DNA of 62,956 nt, from NCBI RefSeq assembly GCF_022810305.1, contig NZ_JALGQH010000034.1, positions 1-62,956 on the forward strand, in the 5' to 3' direction. Below, piece after piece: positions 7,639-16,609 of this stretch; positions within the stretch are counted from its first letter, which is position 1, and each line of letters opens with the position of its first letter. The notes beneath the pieces are model-generated. The model was not told the origin of the DNA and did not search any database. It was given only the letters and a program-made list of their open reading frames with translations. A program made the position numbers and the translations under genes. The stretch is from Rhodococcus sp. ARC_M6 (GTDB lineage Bacteria; Actinomycetota; Actinomycetes; Mycobacteriales; Mycobacteriaceae).

Positions 7639-8748
7639 ATGATCTTGGTGACCTGGCGACAATGCCGCACTCACATCGTGTGGGCATTGTCGATCGTGGT
7701 GCTGGTCATCGCGGCTTCTGCGATCGCCGGGATCTATGTCCACCGATCAGGGACCTTCTGGGAATTCGGCCGGATCTGCTCACGCTGGTACGACGTCGGT
7801 ATCTGCCGGCCAGCGACGACTCTGAGCGTGACAACGCTACTGGCGCTGTTGCTTCCTGTTCTCTTCGGAATGTTTGTGGGCGTCACTATCTTCTCCCGAG
7901 ACCTGGAGCACGGGGCACATGTACTCGGCCTACCACAATCAGTGAGCCGAATGCGGTGGTACTTCTCGCGGGTTCTCGTCGTATTCGTGCCGATCACACT
8001 GGCGATGACAGTCCTCGGACTGGTTCTCAGTTGGACTCAAAATTCGCGCAAGCGTCTGACGAAACCCGAAGATCGCGACTCATTTTCGATGTTCGACTTC
8101 CCGATCTTCGAGACCACCGGAATCGCGATCGGCGGCTACACCTTCTTGGCATTGATCACAGGAAGCGCGGCAGCGCTGATTCTGCGCAATACGGTCGGTG
8201 CAATGGTCGCCACACTCGTCATGTTCCTGATCGCACCCGTGATATTGACAGCACTACTCAGGCCTCACTACACAGAACCGGACACGAAGGTGCAGTCCAT
8301 CAACGGCTACACCCGAGCGACCGAGTACGCGCCGTCTCCGTACTACACCGTCGACGCGAGTTGGGTTGTCGGAGCTGGATTCACCGACCGCGACGGCAAC
8401 ATGATCACGGCGGACTATTCACAATGCGTGCGCAAGGATTCCGCCAAGGTCCGAGCTGGCGAAACTACCCACAAGGACCGTGCCCGCACACAGATCGAGT
8501 ATGCGGAACGGACCTTGGAATTCGACAACTGCCTCAGGCTGCAGCGCATCGACCACTACGAAATCCTCTCCCACCCGCAGAGTCGGTACTGGCAGTTCCA
8601 AACCATCGAAACTGCACTGATCCTGCTATGCGCTGAATTGATGTCTTTGCTCGCCAATATTCGAAGGCCTCAGATTCCCGCCCTGCGTACGAGAGCATCT
8701 GTCGCAGAAGGAGATACAACGCTAATGGCCCGCAACAGTCCGGCATAG
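7639..8748 (+). CDS. ABC-2-type transporter permease-like membrane protein (orphan)
   Basis: A 369-aa integral membrane protein with about six hydrophobic helices (near residues 12-32, 65-90, 110-135, 165-190, 195-220, 325-345) and a large extracytoplasmic loop at about 225-320. The pattern SRDLEHGAHVLGLPQSVSR resembles the coupling region of ABC-2 permeases. No ATPase gene lies next to it. Its start ATGA overlaps the stop of a 13-codon frame beginning ATG 7601, which may be a remnant or a leader peptide. The last ~26 codons overlap the convergent SDR gene by 79 bp. It could export the nearby lanthipeptide with an ATPase encoded elsewhere, but nothing in the sequence proves that. Confidence 0.65.
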   Translation: MILVTWRQCRTHIVWALSIVVLVIAASAIAGIYVHRSGTFWEFGRICSRWYDVGICRPATTLSVTTLLALLLPVLFGMFVGVTIFSRDLEHGAHVLGLPQSVSRMRWYFSRVLVVFVPITLAMTVLGLVLSWTQNSRKRLTKPEDRDSFSMFDFPIFETTGIAIGGYTFLALITGSAAALILRNTVGAMVATLVMFLIAPVILTALLRPHYTEPDTKVQSINGYTRATEYAPSPYYTVDASWVVGAGFTDRDGNMITADYSQCVRKDSAKVRAGETTHKDRARTQIEYAERTLEFDNCLRLQRIDHYEILSHPQSRYWQFQTIETALILLCAELMSLLANIRRPQIPALRTRASVAEGDTTLMARNSPA

Positions 8749-9512
8749 CGCGGATACAACTCGATCGGCCGAGTTTCGATCGCCCTCACTATCCACGACG
8801 CCGCTTGATCCGCTGTCAAAGCCGGCTGACTGACGTAGGCAGCGGTGGGCGCGATCATCGGCGTGCGAATCAGCGGAAACTGCACCGTACTGACGTCGAC
8901 GCCCGTGCCATGACATTCAGCTCCGAGGCTGCGGCCGAAGGCACTGAGCGCCGATTTCGATGCGTGATACGCACTGAACCTGGGCATCACACCGGCGCTC
9001 ACACCCCACGTCCCCACATTGACGATGTGCCCGGAATGAGCTTCGAGCATCGAGGGCAACAGCCGCAACGTCAACCGCGCCGGCCCGAAGTAGTTGAGCG
9101 CCATCGTGCGCTCGTAATCATGGAACCGCTCCACTGAGTCGGCAGCAGTCCGGCGGATCGAGCGGCCCGCGTTGTTGATCAGAACATCGACGGCCCCGAA
9201 TTGCTCGGCAATGGCGTCGGCAAGCTCGTCGACGCTCTCGCCTTTCGAGAGATCCGCCGGCAAGACGTGCGCCCGTCCACCTTCCCGCTGGATAGCGCCC
9301 TGCACTCTCTCGAGTTCTTCGACGCCGCGGGCGATCAGAATCAACTCGGCGCCCCGGGCGGCCAACGTGCGCGCGGTTGCCTCACCGATTCCGGACGACG
9401 CCCCGGTCAGCACCATTGTCTTGCCCGAGAGGTCGACGCCGGGCGCCGGAAGTAGCGAACGGAGTCGCGTCGGCGGACTCAACACAAAATTGCTGAAAAG
9501 ACTTCTGATCAC
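8670..9512 (-). CDS. Short-chain dehydrogenase/reductase
   Basis: A 280-aa classical SDR with an N-terminal extension of about 30 residues before the Rossmann fold. Visible motifs are TGASSGIG (cofactor loop, ~37-44), INNAG (~113-117) and the catalytic YHASK (~180-184) with the upstream Ser replaced in context by NVGTWGVS. The family oxidises or reduces hydroxyl/keto groups with NAD(P); this sub-group often acts on acyl or sterol-like substrates, but no substrate can be read here. It is divergent from the AurF-like oxygenase, with a promoter region of about 175 nt between them. Its 3' end overlaps the convergent permease. Confidence 0.88.
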   Translation of the reverse strand: MIRSLFSNFVLSPPTRLRSLLPAPGVDLSGKTMVLTGASSGIGEATARTLAARGAELILIARGVEELERVQGAIQREGGRAHVLPADLSKGESVDELADAIAEQFGAVDVLINNAGRSIRRTAADSVERFHDYERTMALNYFGPARLTLRLLPSMLEAHSGHIVNVGTWGVSAGVMPRFSAYHASKSALSAFGRSLGAECHGTGVDVSTVQFPLIRTPMIAPTAAYVSQPALTADQAASWIVRAIETRPIELYPRYAGLLRAISVVSPSATDALVRRAGI

Positions 9513-9689
9513 GTCAGTACCGGTCCTGTCTGCGGGTTCATGAAGCTACTCAACAGTAAGTTATGCGGCTCGACCCCACCAGGCCGAAGGGGGCTAGCTT
9601 TTCCTGATACCTGCGGTTACATTAAACGCAGACCGAGTGCCTGCGATCACACGAACCGGCCCTCGATACCACCGAAGAGGGAGACGAAC

Positions 9690-10697
9690 ATGACGCTCAC
9701 GACGGCGTTCGACAAGAGCGCGGAAGCATCCGACGACTCGTACAACGAGACACTCCGCCTCCTGTCCGAGGGATCGGTACACAAGCGCTTCGACCCCTAC
9801 CTCGACATTGACTGGGACTCCCCCAAACTCGCGGTCACGCCCAACGATCCCCGCTGGGTCCTCCCGGCCGAGACAGATCCGCTGGGCGCCCACCCCTGGT
9901 ACCAGGCGCAGAGCGAGGCCAGGCAGATCGAGATCGGGATGTGGCGTCAGGCCAACGTCGCGAAGGTCGGCCTCCAGTTCGAAAACATCCTGATCCGCGG
10001 CATGATGCAGTACGTCTTCTCGCTGCCCAATCAGTCGGCCGAGGCCCGCTACTGCACTCACGAATCCGTCGAAGAGTGCAACCACACCATGATGTTCCAG
10101 GAGATGGTGAACCGCATCGGCGTCGACGCTCCCGGTATGAGCCGCCCGATGCGCATGCTGGCACCGTTCATCCCCCTCGCTGCCGGACCGTTTCCCGAAA
10201 TCTTCTTCGTGGGCGTCTTGGCCGGCGAGGAACCGATCGATCACATTCAGAAGAGCATCCTGCGCGCCGGCGGTGATATTCACCCGATCATGGCGTCCGT
10301 CATGGCAATTCACGTTGCCGAGGAAGCACGACATATCTCGTTTGCGCACAAGCTCCTGAGCCGTCGCATCCCACTGATGTCCCGCCCCAGCCGCTTTGTG
10401 CTGTCACTTCTCTTCCCCCTGGTCATGCGAATCCTGTGCGACGCCATCGTGATTCCGCCGAAGACCTTCTGGAAGCAGTTCGACATCCCGGCATCCGTGA
10501 AGAAGGACCTCTTCTGGGAACTTCCCGAATCGCGTCAGACTCTGCGCAACTACTTCGGTGACGTCCGCATGCTCGCCACCGAAACCGGCCTGATGAATCG
10601 CGCGTCGCGCCTGGTGTGGAAGGCCTGCAAGATGGATGGCCGCGCATCACGTTTCCGCAGCGAGCCCCATCGCAGCACACACAACGCCGCAGCCTAG
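9690..10697 (+). CDS. AurF-like di-iron oxygenase
   Basis: A 335-aa protein of the ferritin-like p-aminobenzoate N-oxygenase (AurF) family. Candidate carboxylate/His iron ligands are in ESVEECNH (~127-134), the conserved GEEP segment (~178) and AEEARHISF (~212-220). AurF-family enzymes use a di-iron centre and O2 to oxygenate amines or other small substrates; the substrate here is unknown. ATG 9690 is preceded by GAGGGAG with 7-nt spacing; the frame is open upstream but has no ribosome binding site. Seventeen nt downstream begins a ferredoxin-ferredoxin reductase gene, a natural electron donor for the di-iron site. Confidence 0.85.
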   Translation: MTLTTAFDKSAEASDDSYNETLRLLSEGSVHKRFDPYLDIDWDSPKLAVTPNDPRWVLPAETDPLGAHPWYQAQSEARQIEIGMWRQANVAKVGLQFENILIRGMMQYVFSLPNQSAEARYCTHESVEECNHTMMFQEMVNRIGVDAPGMSRPMRMLAPFIPLAAGPFPEIFFVGVLAGEEPIDHIQKSILRAGGDIHPIMASVMAIHVAEEARHISFAHKLLSRRIPLMSRPSRFVLSLLFPLVMRILCDAIVIPPKTFWKQFDIPASVKKDLFWELPESRQTLRNYFGDVRMLATETGLMNRASRLVWKACKMDGRASRFRSEPHRSTHNAAA

Positions 10698-10714
10698 ATC
10701 GGAACTTTGCCGCC

Positions 10715-12412
10715 ATGTCACACGTAGTCACGCAGTCCTGCTGCAGCGACGCCTCCTGCGTCTACGCCTGCCCGGTCAACTGCATCCATCCGACGCCGGA
10801 CGAGCCGGATTTCCTCACCGCCGAGATGCTGCACATCGACCCCCAGGCCTGCGTCGACTGCGGGGCGTGCGTATCGGCCTGCCCCGTCGATGCGATTGTG
10901 CCCGAGTCGAAACTGACTGACCCGCAACGTGTTTTCTTGCAGATCAATGCGGATTTCTACAAGGAGGAGCGGCCGCGGCCACTGCTCGCCAAGGTGATTC
11001 CGGCTGCGACCATCGATCAGGGGCGTCCACCGCTGCGTGTTGCGATCGTCGGATCCGGTCCGTCGGCGATGTATGCGGCCGACGAGTTGCTGACTCAGCC
11101 CGATGTGCAGGTCAACGTCTTCGATCGACTTCCCGTGCCCTACGGTCTGGTTCGCGCCGGCGTAGCTCCCGATCATCAGAAGACCAAGCAGGTCACCCGC
11201 CTGTTCGACAAGATCGCCGCACAAAAGGGTTTCGAGTTCTACCTGAACGTGGAGATCGGTAATCACCTCTCCCACAACGAACTTCTCGAAAACCATCACG
11301 CCGTCCTGTATGCCGTCGGCGCTTCGTCCGATCGCGGCTTGGGCATCCCGGGTGCCGATCTGCCCGGAACAGCCTCGGCCACAGACTTTGTGGCGTGGTA
11401 CAACGGCCACCCCGATCATGCCGACGACGTCTTCGACCTCTCGCATCGACGCGCCGTCATCATCGGAAACGGTAACGTCGCACTCGACGTCGCTCGCATC
11501 TTGACGGCAGATCCCGAGAAGCTCGCAGCCACCGACATCTCGGCCCACGCCCTCGCAGCACTGCGGAAGAGTCGCGTCGAAGAGGTAGTCATCGTCGGCC
11601 GCCGCGGAATCGCGCAGTCCGCCTTCACCGTTCCCGAGTTCACGGGCCTGATGGCACTACCGGACATCGAGTTGTCGGTCGGGCCCGACGATATGATTCT
11701 CGATCCCGCCACCGAACATGCAGACGCGCTGCCGCATGCCGTCGAGCAGAAACTCAAACTCCTCGAGGCTTTGAAGAACCGCGATCACGTCGATGTCGGT
11801 AGCAAACGAATCACCTTGCGCTACCTGCTCACACCAACTGCAATCACCGGCGAGAACCACGTCACCGGCGTCGAGTTCGACCGCAACACACTCGTCGACG
11901 GCGACGGCACCGCTGGTATCGAACCCACCGGCGACACCGAAACCATCGACGCCGGCTTGGTGCTCACGTCCATCGGCTATCGCGGCGTCCCCCTCGCCGG
12001 TGTCCCGTTCGACGAGCGGGCCTCGGTGATTCCCAACGACGGAGGCCGTGTCCTCGAAGCGCCCGGTGTCTACGCAACGGGCTGGATCAAGCGTGGCCCC
12101 AGCGGCTTCATCGGCACCAACAAATCCTGCGCCCAGGAAACCGTCGGCAAGCTCGTGGACGACTTCAACAACGGCCGCCTGACAACCCCAGTCGACGACG
12201 CAACCGCTCTGGATCGATTGGTCCGAGCCAGGCAACCAGCCGTTGTCGATCGCGAAGGTTGGCACGCCATCGACAAAGTCGAACGTGAACGCGGCGCTGC
12301 CCACGGCCGGATTCGCGAGAAGATTCTCGATCAGGCCGAGGCGTCGTCGATCGTCAACGCCGCAGCTCAGGCAAAACCGGCGCGTCGCAGGCTCTGGAAG
12401 GCGTCCCACTGA
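10715..12412 (+). CDS. Ferredoxin/ferredoxin-NADP(+) reductase fusion (FprB-like)
   Basis: A 565-aa fusion. Residues 1-70 form a 7Fe/8Fe ferredoxin with CCSDASCVYACPVNC and CVDCGACVSACP. The remainder is an adrenodoxin-reductase-like flavoprotein with FAD site VAIVGSGPSAMYAADEL (~110), the PYGLVRAGVAPDH signature, NADP site IIGNGNVALDVARIL (~250) and the late GWIKRGPSGFIGTN. This matches mycobacterial FprB. It transfers electrons from NADPH to ferredoxin and on to oxygenases; its location 17 nt after the AurF-like gene suggests it serves that enzyme. ATG 10715 is the only start before the first cysteine cluster with a sensible position; the ribosome binding site is weak (GGAA). Confidence 0.92.
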   Translation: MSHVVTQSCCSDASCVYACPVNCIHPTPDEPDFLTAEMLHIDPQACVDCGACVSACPVDAIVPESKLTDPQRVFLQINADFYKEERPRPLLAKVIPAATIDQGRPPLRVAIVGSGPSAMYAADELLTQPDVQVNVFDRLPVPYGLVRAGVAPDHQKTKQVTRLFDKIAAQKGFEFYLNVEIGNHLSHNELLENHHAVLYAVGASSDRGLGIPGADLPGTASATDFVAWYNGHPDHADDVFDLSHRRAVIIGNGNVALDVARILTADPEKLAATDISAHALAALRKSRVEEVVIVGRRGIAQSAFTVPEFTGLMALPDIELSVGPDDMILDPATEHADALPHAVEQKLKLLEALKNRDHVDVGSKRITLRYLLTPTAITGENHVTGVEFDRNTLVDGDGTAGIEPTGDTETIDAGLVLTSIGYRGVPLAGVPFDERASVIPNDGGRVLEAPGVYATGWIKRGPSGFIGTNKSCAQETVGKLVDDFNNGRLTTPVDDATALDRLVRARQPAVVDREGWHAIDKVERERGAAHGRIREKILDQAEASSIVNAAAQAKPARRRLWKASH

Positions 12413-12525
12413 CCGAAAATTTCGACCCATCTGCGCTGCATATCGTGTAATACTGCAACTTGTTTCAGTAAGCGGCTACAGCGGCCTCGATCTCCGGATC
12501 AGGCACGCCCACAGATGAGGTATGC

Positions 12526-12996
12526 ATGAGCGAGACTGCAACGCCGGCAGTTGAGGGCTGGTTCACGACCGGCGCTGAACCGGCTCTGATCGGCACCAAG
12601 TGCCAATCCTGCGGCACCATTTCCTTCCCCCGCGAGACCACGTTCTGCAAGAACCCGAGCTGCTCGGGTGAAGAGTTCGCCGACACCGAGCTCTCGCGTC
12701 GCGGCACGGTCTGGTCGTACACCGACGCGCAGTACCAGCCGCCGCCGCCGTACATCCCCAGCTCCGACCCGTACGTGCCGTTCGCCCTCGCAGCCGTCGA
12801 GCTGCCCGAAGGCCTCGTCATCCTCGGCCAGGTGGCCGACGGTTACGGCGTCGACGATCTCAAGGTCGGCAACACCGTCGAACTGGTTGTCGAGCCGCTG
12901 TACACCGACGAAACCGGAGTCCGCACGACGTGGCGCTGGAAGCCCGTCGCCGCAGCAGCAGACACAGCCGCAGCAGCACAGGAGTCGCAGTCATGA
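12526..12996 (+). CDS. Zn-ribbon OB-fold protein (DUF35 family)
   Basis: A 156-aa protein with an N-terminal rubredoxin-like zinc ribbon (CQSCG at ~26-30, CKNPSC at ~45-50) and a C-terminal OB-fold (~60-145). DUF35 proteins bind CoA substrates and pair with thiolase-like or MaoC partners in steroid side-chain and acyl-CoA metabolism. The stop overlaps the start of the next gene by ATGA, so the two products are made together and probably form a complex. The Ala-rich tail is low complexity. Confidence 0.9.
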   Translation: MSETATPAVEGWFTTGAEPALIGTKCQSCGTISFPRETTFCKNPSCSGEEFADTELSRRGTVWSYTDAQYQPPPPYIPSSDPYVPFALAAVELPEGLVILGQVADGYGVDDLKVGNTVELVVEPLYTDETGVRTTWRWKPVAAAADTAAAAQESQS

Positions 12997-14183
12997 GCAA
13001 AGACGTCGCAGTACTCGGTGTAGGTATGCACCCGTGGGGCAAGTGGGGCCAGTCGTTCGTGAAGTACGGCGTCGCCGCCGCTCGCGCCGCACTCGCTGAT
13101 TCCGGTGTCGACTGGAAAGACGTCGACTTCATCGTCGGCGGCGAGACCGTCCGCAACGGATACGGCGGATACGTCGCCGGAGCCACCTTCGCTCAGGCCC
13201 TCGGCTGGAACGGCGCTCGCGTCGCCACGTCGTACGCCGCTTGTGCGACGGGTGCCCAGGCACTCGATACGGCTCGCGCCCGCATCCTCGCCGGCCTCAG
13301 TGAGGTCGCCTTGGTCGTCGGCGCCGACACCACCCCCAAGGGCTTCCTCGCTCCCGTCGCCGGTGAGCGTTGGGACGATCCGGACTGGCTGCGTTTCCGC
13401 CTCATGGGCATGACCAACCCGGCGTATTTCGCACTCAATGCGCGTCGACGCATCGATCTCTACGGCGCAACGTCCGAGGACTTCGCCAACGTGAAGGTCA
13501 AGAACGCCAAGCACGGTCTGAACAACCCGAACGCGCGTTACCGCAAGGAGGTCACCGTCGAAAACGTGTTGGCTTCCCCCGTGGTGTCCAACCCGCTCCA
13601 CCTCCTCGACATCTGCGCCACCTCCGACGGCGGAGCAGCCATCCTGCTGACGTCGATGGAATACGCCCGCAAGATGGGTATCGCGGAACCTGTTCGCATC
13701 AAGGCGATTTCGACGGTCACGCCGACGTTCCCGCAGACGATCATGGACATGCCGAACTTCTCCACCGATTCCAGCTCCGCCGTGCCCGCACCGGAGCGCA
13801 CGTTCAAGGAATCCATCGGCTACGCCGCTTACGAAGAAGCCGGCATCTCGCCTGAGGACGTCGACGTCGCCGAGGTCTACGACCTCGCTACGTCCGTCGA
13901 ACTCGACTGGATCGAAGACCTCGCACTCTGCAAGCGCGGCGAGGCCGAACACCTCCTGCGCGCCGGCGACACCACCATCGGCGGCCGCATCCCGGTCAAC
14001 CCGTCCGGTGGCCTCGCCTGCTTCGGCGAAGCTGTTCCCGCACAGGCACTTGCGCAGGTCTGCGAGCTCACCTGGCAGCTGCGCGGGCAAGCCGAAGGCC
14101 GTCAGGTCGAAGGCGCTCGCATCGGCATCACCGCAAACCAGGGCCTCTTCGGCCACGGCTCATCGGTGATCGTTTCCGCCTGA
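12993..14183 (+). CDS. Thiolase-like lipid-transfer protein (SCP-x/Ltp family)
   Basis: A 396-aa thiolase-fold protein. The N-terminus reads VAVLGVGMHPWGKWG; the nucleophile region SYAACATGAQAL has Cys near residue 82, and the C-terminal half contains NPSGGLACFGE near 331 and a Gly-rich end HGSSVIVSA. The family includes actinobacterial Ltp enzymes that carry out aldol/Claisen-type cleavage of acyl-CoA or steroid side-chain intermediates with a DUF35 partner. Here the DUF35 protein overlaps it upstream. The exact substrate is not evident, though an oxidase of cholesterol-oxidase type lies at the window edge, 12 kb away. Confidence 0.88.
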   Translation: MSKDVAVLGVGMHPWGKWGQSFVKYGVAAARAALADSGVDWKDVDFIVGGETVRNGYGGYVAGATFAQALGWNGARVATSYAACATGAQALDTARARILAGLSEVALVVGADTTPKGFLAPVAGERWDDPDWLRFRLMGMTNPAYFALNARRRIDLYGATSEDFANVKVKNAKHGLNNPNARYRKEVTVENVLASPVVSNPLHLLDICATSDGGAAILLTSMEYARKMGIAEPVRIKAISTVTPTFPQTIMDMPNFSTDSSSAVPAPERTFKESIGYAAYEEAGISPEDVDVAEVYDLATSVELDWIEDLALCKRGEAEHLLRAGDTTIGGRIPVNPSGGLACFGEAVPAQALAQVCELTWQLRGQAEGRQVEGARIGITANQGLFGHGSSVIVSA

Positions 14184-14196
14184 GTCCGATTTTTCG

Positions 14197-14233
14197 AAAC
14201 CGCGCGGGGTGTGACACACACCCCGCGCGGTTT
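14197..14233 (+). terminator. Rho-independent terminator after thiolase operon
   Basis: A 17-bp perfect stem (14197-14213 with 14217-14233) around an ACA loop is followed by TTTTGTTTT. It ends the DUF35-thiolase unit and can also serve the convergent TetR gene. Confidence 0.92.
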
Positions 14234-14252
14234 TGTTTTGGAAAGACAAGAC

Positions 14253-14873
14253 CTACCGGGCTCGCATCGCGTCCAGGGTCTCGTGCAGATATGTCCGGAA
14301 CACCGCCGCCATGTCCACTGCATCAGCATCGACCAACCACTGTTGCTGGAGTCCGTCCATCATGGCAACCAGCCGGAACGCGTGAGCCTCGGGATCAATA
14401 TCGGCCCGGAACTCTCCGGACGCGATCCCGGTGCGGATACCGTCCGCGATGAACGCTCGAATACGGCGATAGCGGTTGTGCGCCCAGGCGTGAGCAGGAT
14501 GATCGACGGTGACGGACTCGGCGCTCAGGACAGTGAAAAGCTGAACGAGTCCGGGAATGCGCTGGTTGCGCTCTACAAGGTCTGCGAGGGCCTCCATCGC
14601 AGGGATCCCGGTGAGCCGCGCGCCGTCGGCGTCGGTGAAGCGCTCTACGTCCATGTCGTCACGCAAGTCCAGCGTGGCCGCCAGCAACTCTTCCTTGGTG
14701 CGGAAGTGGTGCAGCAGACCCGGCTGGGAGATTTCCGCGCGCTCGGCGATCCGGGCGAGCGAGGCGCCGCGGTAGCCGTTCTCGGCGAACTCCTCCATTG
14801 CGACGTGCAGGATCCGGGTTCGTCGGGCCCGCCCGACGGCGTAACTGCCGCCTTTCCGGGGTCGGACGGTCAT
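14253..14873 (-). CDS. TetR-family transcriptional regulator
   Basis: A 206-aa repressor-type protein. The N-terminal helix-turn-helix (about 15-65) contains ILHVAMEEFAENGYRGASLA, RIAERAEISQPGLLHHF and FRTKEELL. The C-terminal ligand domain is unassigned. ATG 14873 follows GAGAAGGG; the longer start at 14900 lacks one. It is convergent to the DUF35-thiolase pair and divergent from the PAP2-hydrolase operon, whose promoter region (14874-15028) carries two GATAACA direct repeats. It could govern that operon or itself. Confidence 0.88.
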   Translation of the reverse strand: MTVRPRKGGSYAVGRARRTRILHVAMEEFAENGYRGASLARIAERAEISQPGLLHHFRTKEELLAATLDLRDDMDVERFTDADGARLTGIPAMEALADLVERNQRIPGLVQLFTVLSAESVTVDHPAHAWAHNRYRRIRAFIADGIRTGIASGEFRADIDPEAHAFRLVAMMDGLQQQWLVDADAVDMAAVFRTYLHETLDAMRAR

Positions 14874-15028
14874 ATTTCGGCCCTTCTCTCCAGTGTCCAC
14901 AGTCTCACCTTAAGAGGTCAGGGATAACATCGCGATAACAAACCTAGTGGGCACTCGGTATTGGGGACTAGCCTCGAACCTTGTGGTCGAAAGACCCAGT
15001 CCATGAGACGGCACGAAGGAGTCTATTT

Positions 15029-15730
15029 GTGAACAGCCCGCCGGAGACGGCTCGGAACACTACTGAGCCGATCCCCGCCACACGGCCGCTGGGGCTTCTG
15101 ATCTCGGGTGTCGTCCTGCTGCTTCTCGGCATCGTCGAGGCCGCGATCATCATGTCGAACGTGATCACACCGCCGTGGCAGAGCCTGGACGACTCCTGGC
15201 GACGGACCATGGAGAGCAGTCGCGAAGGCCCGCTCACCGGCTTCGCCAAGGTCGTCGACTTCCTGGGCGGGCCGATCGGCAGCATCGTGATCCTCCTGCT
15301 GCTGATCGGTGCGTTCCTGTATCGCAAGCGGCCGCGCGCGGCAGTCTTCATTGCCGTCGGAACTGTGGCAACCAGCGTCGTCGCCCAGGTCGTGAAGAAA
15401 GTCGTCGACCGACCCTGGCCGCTCGAGCCACTAGTGAGGGTCGACCACGGGTCCTTTCCCTCCGGACACACCGTGTTCGTCGTCAGTACCGCCATCATGC
15501 TGATCGCACTGCTGAGCGTCCCGGGCCGGCGGCGGCTCGGTGTCATTCTCGCGGTACTAGCAACCGCGGTAATGATCTGGGACCGTACATATCTCGGCGC
15601 CCACTGGTTTTCGGACACAATCGGCGGCCTGTTTCTCGGAGGCGGCACTACCCTCGTGCTGTGGTGGCTGATGACGCCCTACCTATCGACCGAAAAGCTT
15701 GTGAACACCAACAAGGAGAACGCGACATGA
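15029..15730 (+). CDS. PAP2-family membrane phosphatase
   Basis: A 233-aa membrane enzyme with about six hydrophobic segments. The three phosphatase motifs are visible: KKVVDRPWP (motif 1), SFPSGHT (motif 2) and RTYLGAHWFSDTIGG (motif 3, catalytic His). The family removes phosphate from lipid phosphates such as phosphatidic acid or undecaprenyl pyrophosphate. GTG 15029 has AAGGAG at 15016-15021, 7 nt away. The stop overlaps the next start (ATGA), so it is co-translated with an alpha/beta hydrolase. Confidence 0.9.
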   Translation: MNSPPETARNTTEPIPATRPLGLLISGVVLLLLGIVEAAIIMSNVITPPWQSLDDSWRRTMESSREGPLTGFAKVVDFLGGPIGSIVILLLLIGAFLYRKRPRAAVFIAVGTVATSVVAQVVKKVVDRPWPLEPLVRVDHGSFPSGHTVFVVSTAIMLIALLSVPGRRRLGVILAVLATAVMIWDRTYLGAHWFSDTIGGLFLGGGTTLVLWWLMTPYLSTEKLVNTNKENAT

Positions 15731-16557
15731 CCGTGAATTTGTCCCGCATCAAGATCTCGCGCGGCGAGCTGTCCTACTTCGAGGCGACACCCGACGCCGG
15801 CACCGACGTCAAGGGCACCGTCGTGATGGTTCCCGGCTTCACCGGTTCCCGGGAAGACTTCCTCCCCATGGCGCCGTTCGTCACCGCCGCCGGCTACCGC
15901 CTGATCTCGTACTCGCAGCTCGGACAATACGATTCGGATGGCCCGGACGGACGGGATGCGGTCGGCGAGTACACAATCGCCAAGTTCGCCGTGGACCTCG
16001 CCGAGGTGCTCGACGCAGTTGCGCCCGGCGAGAAGGTCCACCTCCTCGGCCACAGCTTCGGCGGGCTCGTCACCCGCGCGGCCGTGCTGAACGACCCGGC
16101 ACGATTCCTGGACTACGTAATCCTCGACTCGCCGCCAAACGGTCAGGACCTGGGCGGAGCTGTCGACATGGGCCAGATCCCGGAGCTTCTGTGGGCGGGA
16201 GGCAACGAGGCGTTGTGGCAGGCCATGTTCGGGGCCTTCGAGGACATCTTCCCGGCACCGGTCAAGGAGTTCCTGCGAGGCCGCATCATGGCGACCAAGA
16301 CAGCGAACATCGCCGGGATCGCCCTCACCATGAGCGCCGAGCCGGATCGCGTCGAGGAGTTGGGCGCAACCGGCGTGCCGATCCTCGTCGCCGCCGGCGA
16401 GAACGACGTCATTCCGCTGGACGCCCAGGCCGACGCCGCGGCGCGCCTCGGCGTGAAGTTCGAGATTATTGCCGGGGCCTCCCACACCCCCAACGAGGAG
16501 AAGCCCGAGGAGCTGACGAAGGTACTCGTCGACTTCTGGGCGGACCACACTGCCTGA
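15727..16557 (+). CDS. Alpha/beta hydrolase
   Basis: A 276-aa hydrolase. The oxyanion-region motif is VPGFTGSREDF (~37-47), the nucleophile elbow is LLGHSFGG (Ser ~106), the acid is expected in AAGENDVIPLD (~224) and the catalytic His in GASHTPNEE (~253). There is no signal peptide, so it is cytoplasmic. It overlaps the PAP2 gene by 4 bp. The substrate is unknown; a lysophospholipase-type role beside a lipid phosphatase is plausible but unproven. Confidence 0.87.
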   Translation: MTVNLSRIKISRGELSYFEATPDAGTDVKGTVVMVPGFTGSREDFLPMAPFVTAAGYRLISYSQLGQYDSDGPDGRDAVGEYTIAKFAVDLAEVLDAVAPGEKVHLLGHSFGGLVTRAAVLNDPARFLDYVILDSPPNGQDLGGAVDMGQIPELLWAGGNEALWQAMFGAFEDIFPAPVKEFLRGRIMATKTANIAGIALTMSAEPDRVEELGATGVPILVAAGENDVIPLDAQADAAARLGVKFEIIAGASHTPNEEKPEELTKVLVDFWADHTA

Positions 16558-16578
16558 CACTGGTTTACGTCATGAACG

Positions 16579-16607
16579 GCTCCGGCGGTGCACGTCACCG
16601 CCGGAGC
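16579..16607. terminator. Bidirectional terminator hairpin
   Basis: A 12-bp stem (GCTCCGGCGGTG 16579-16590; CACCGCCGGAGC 16596-16607) with loop CACGT lies between two convergent hydrolase genes and is followed by TTTC on the plus strand. Confidence 0.8.
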
Positions 16608-16609
16608 TT

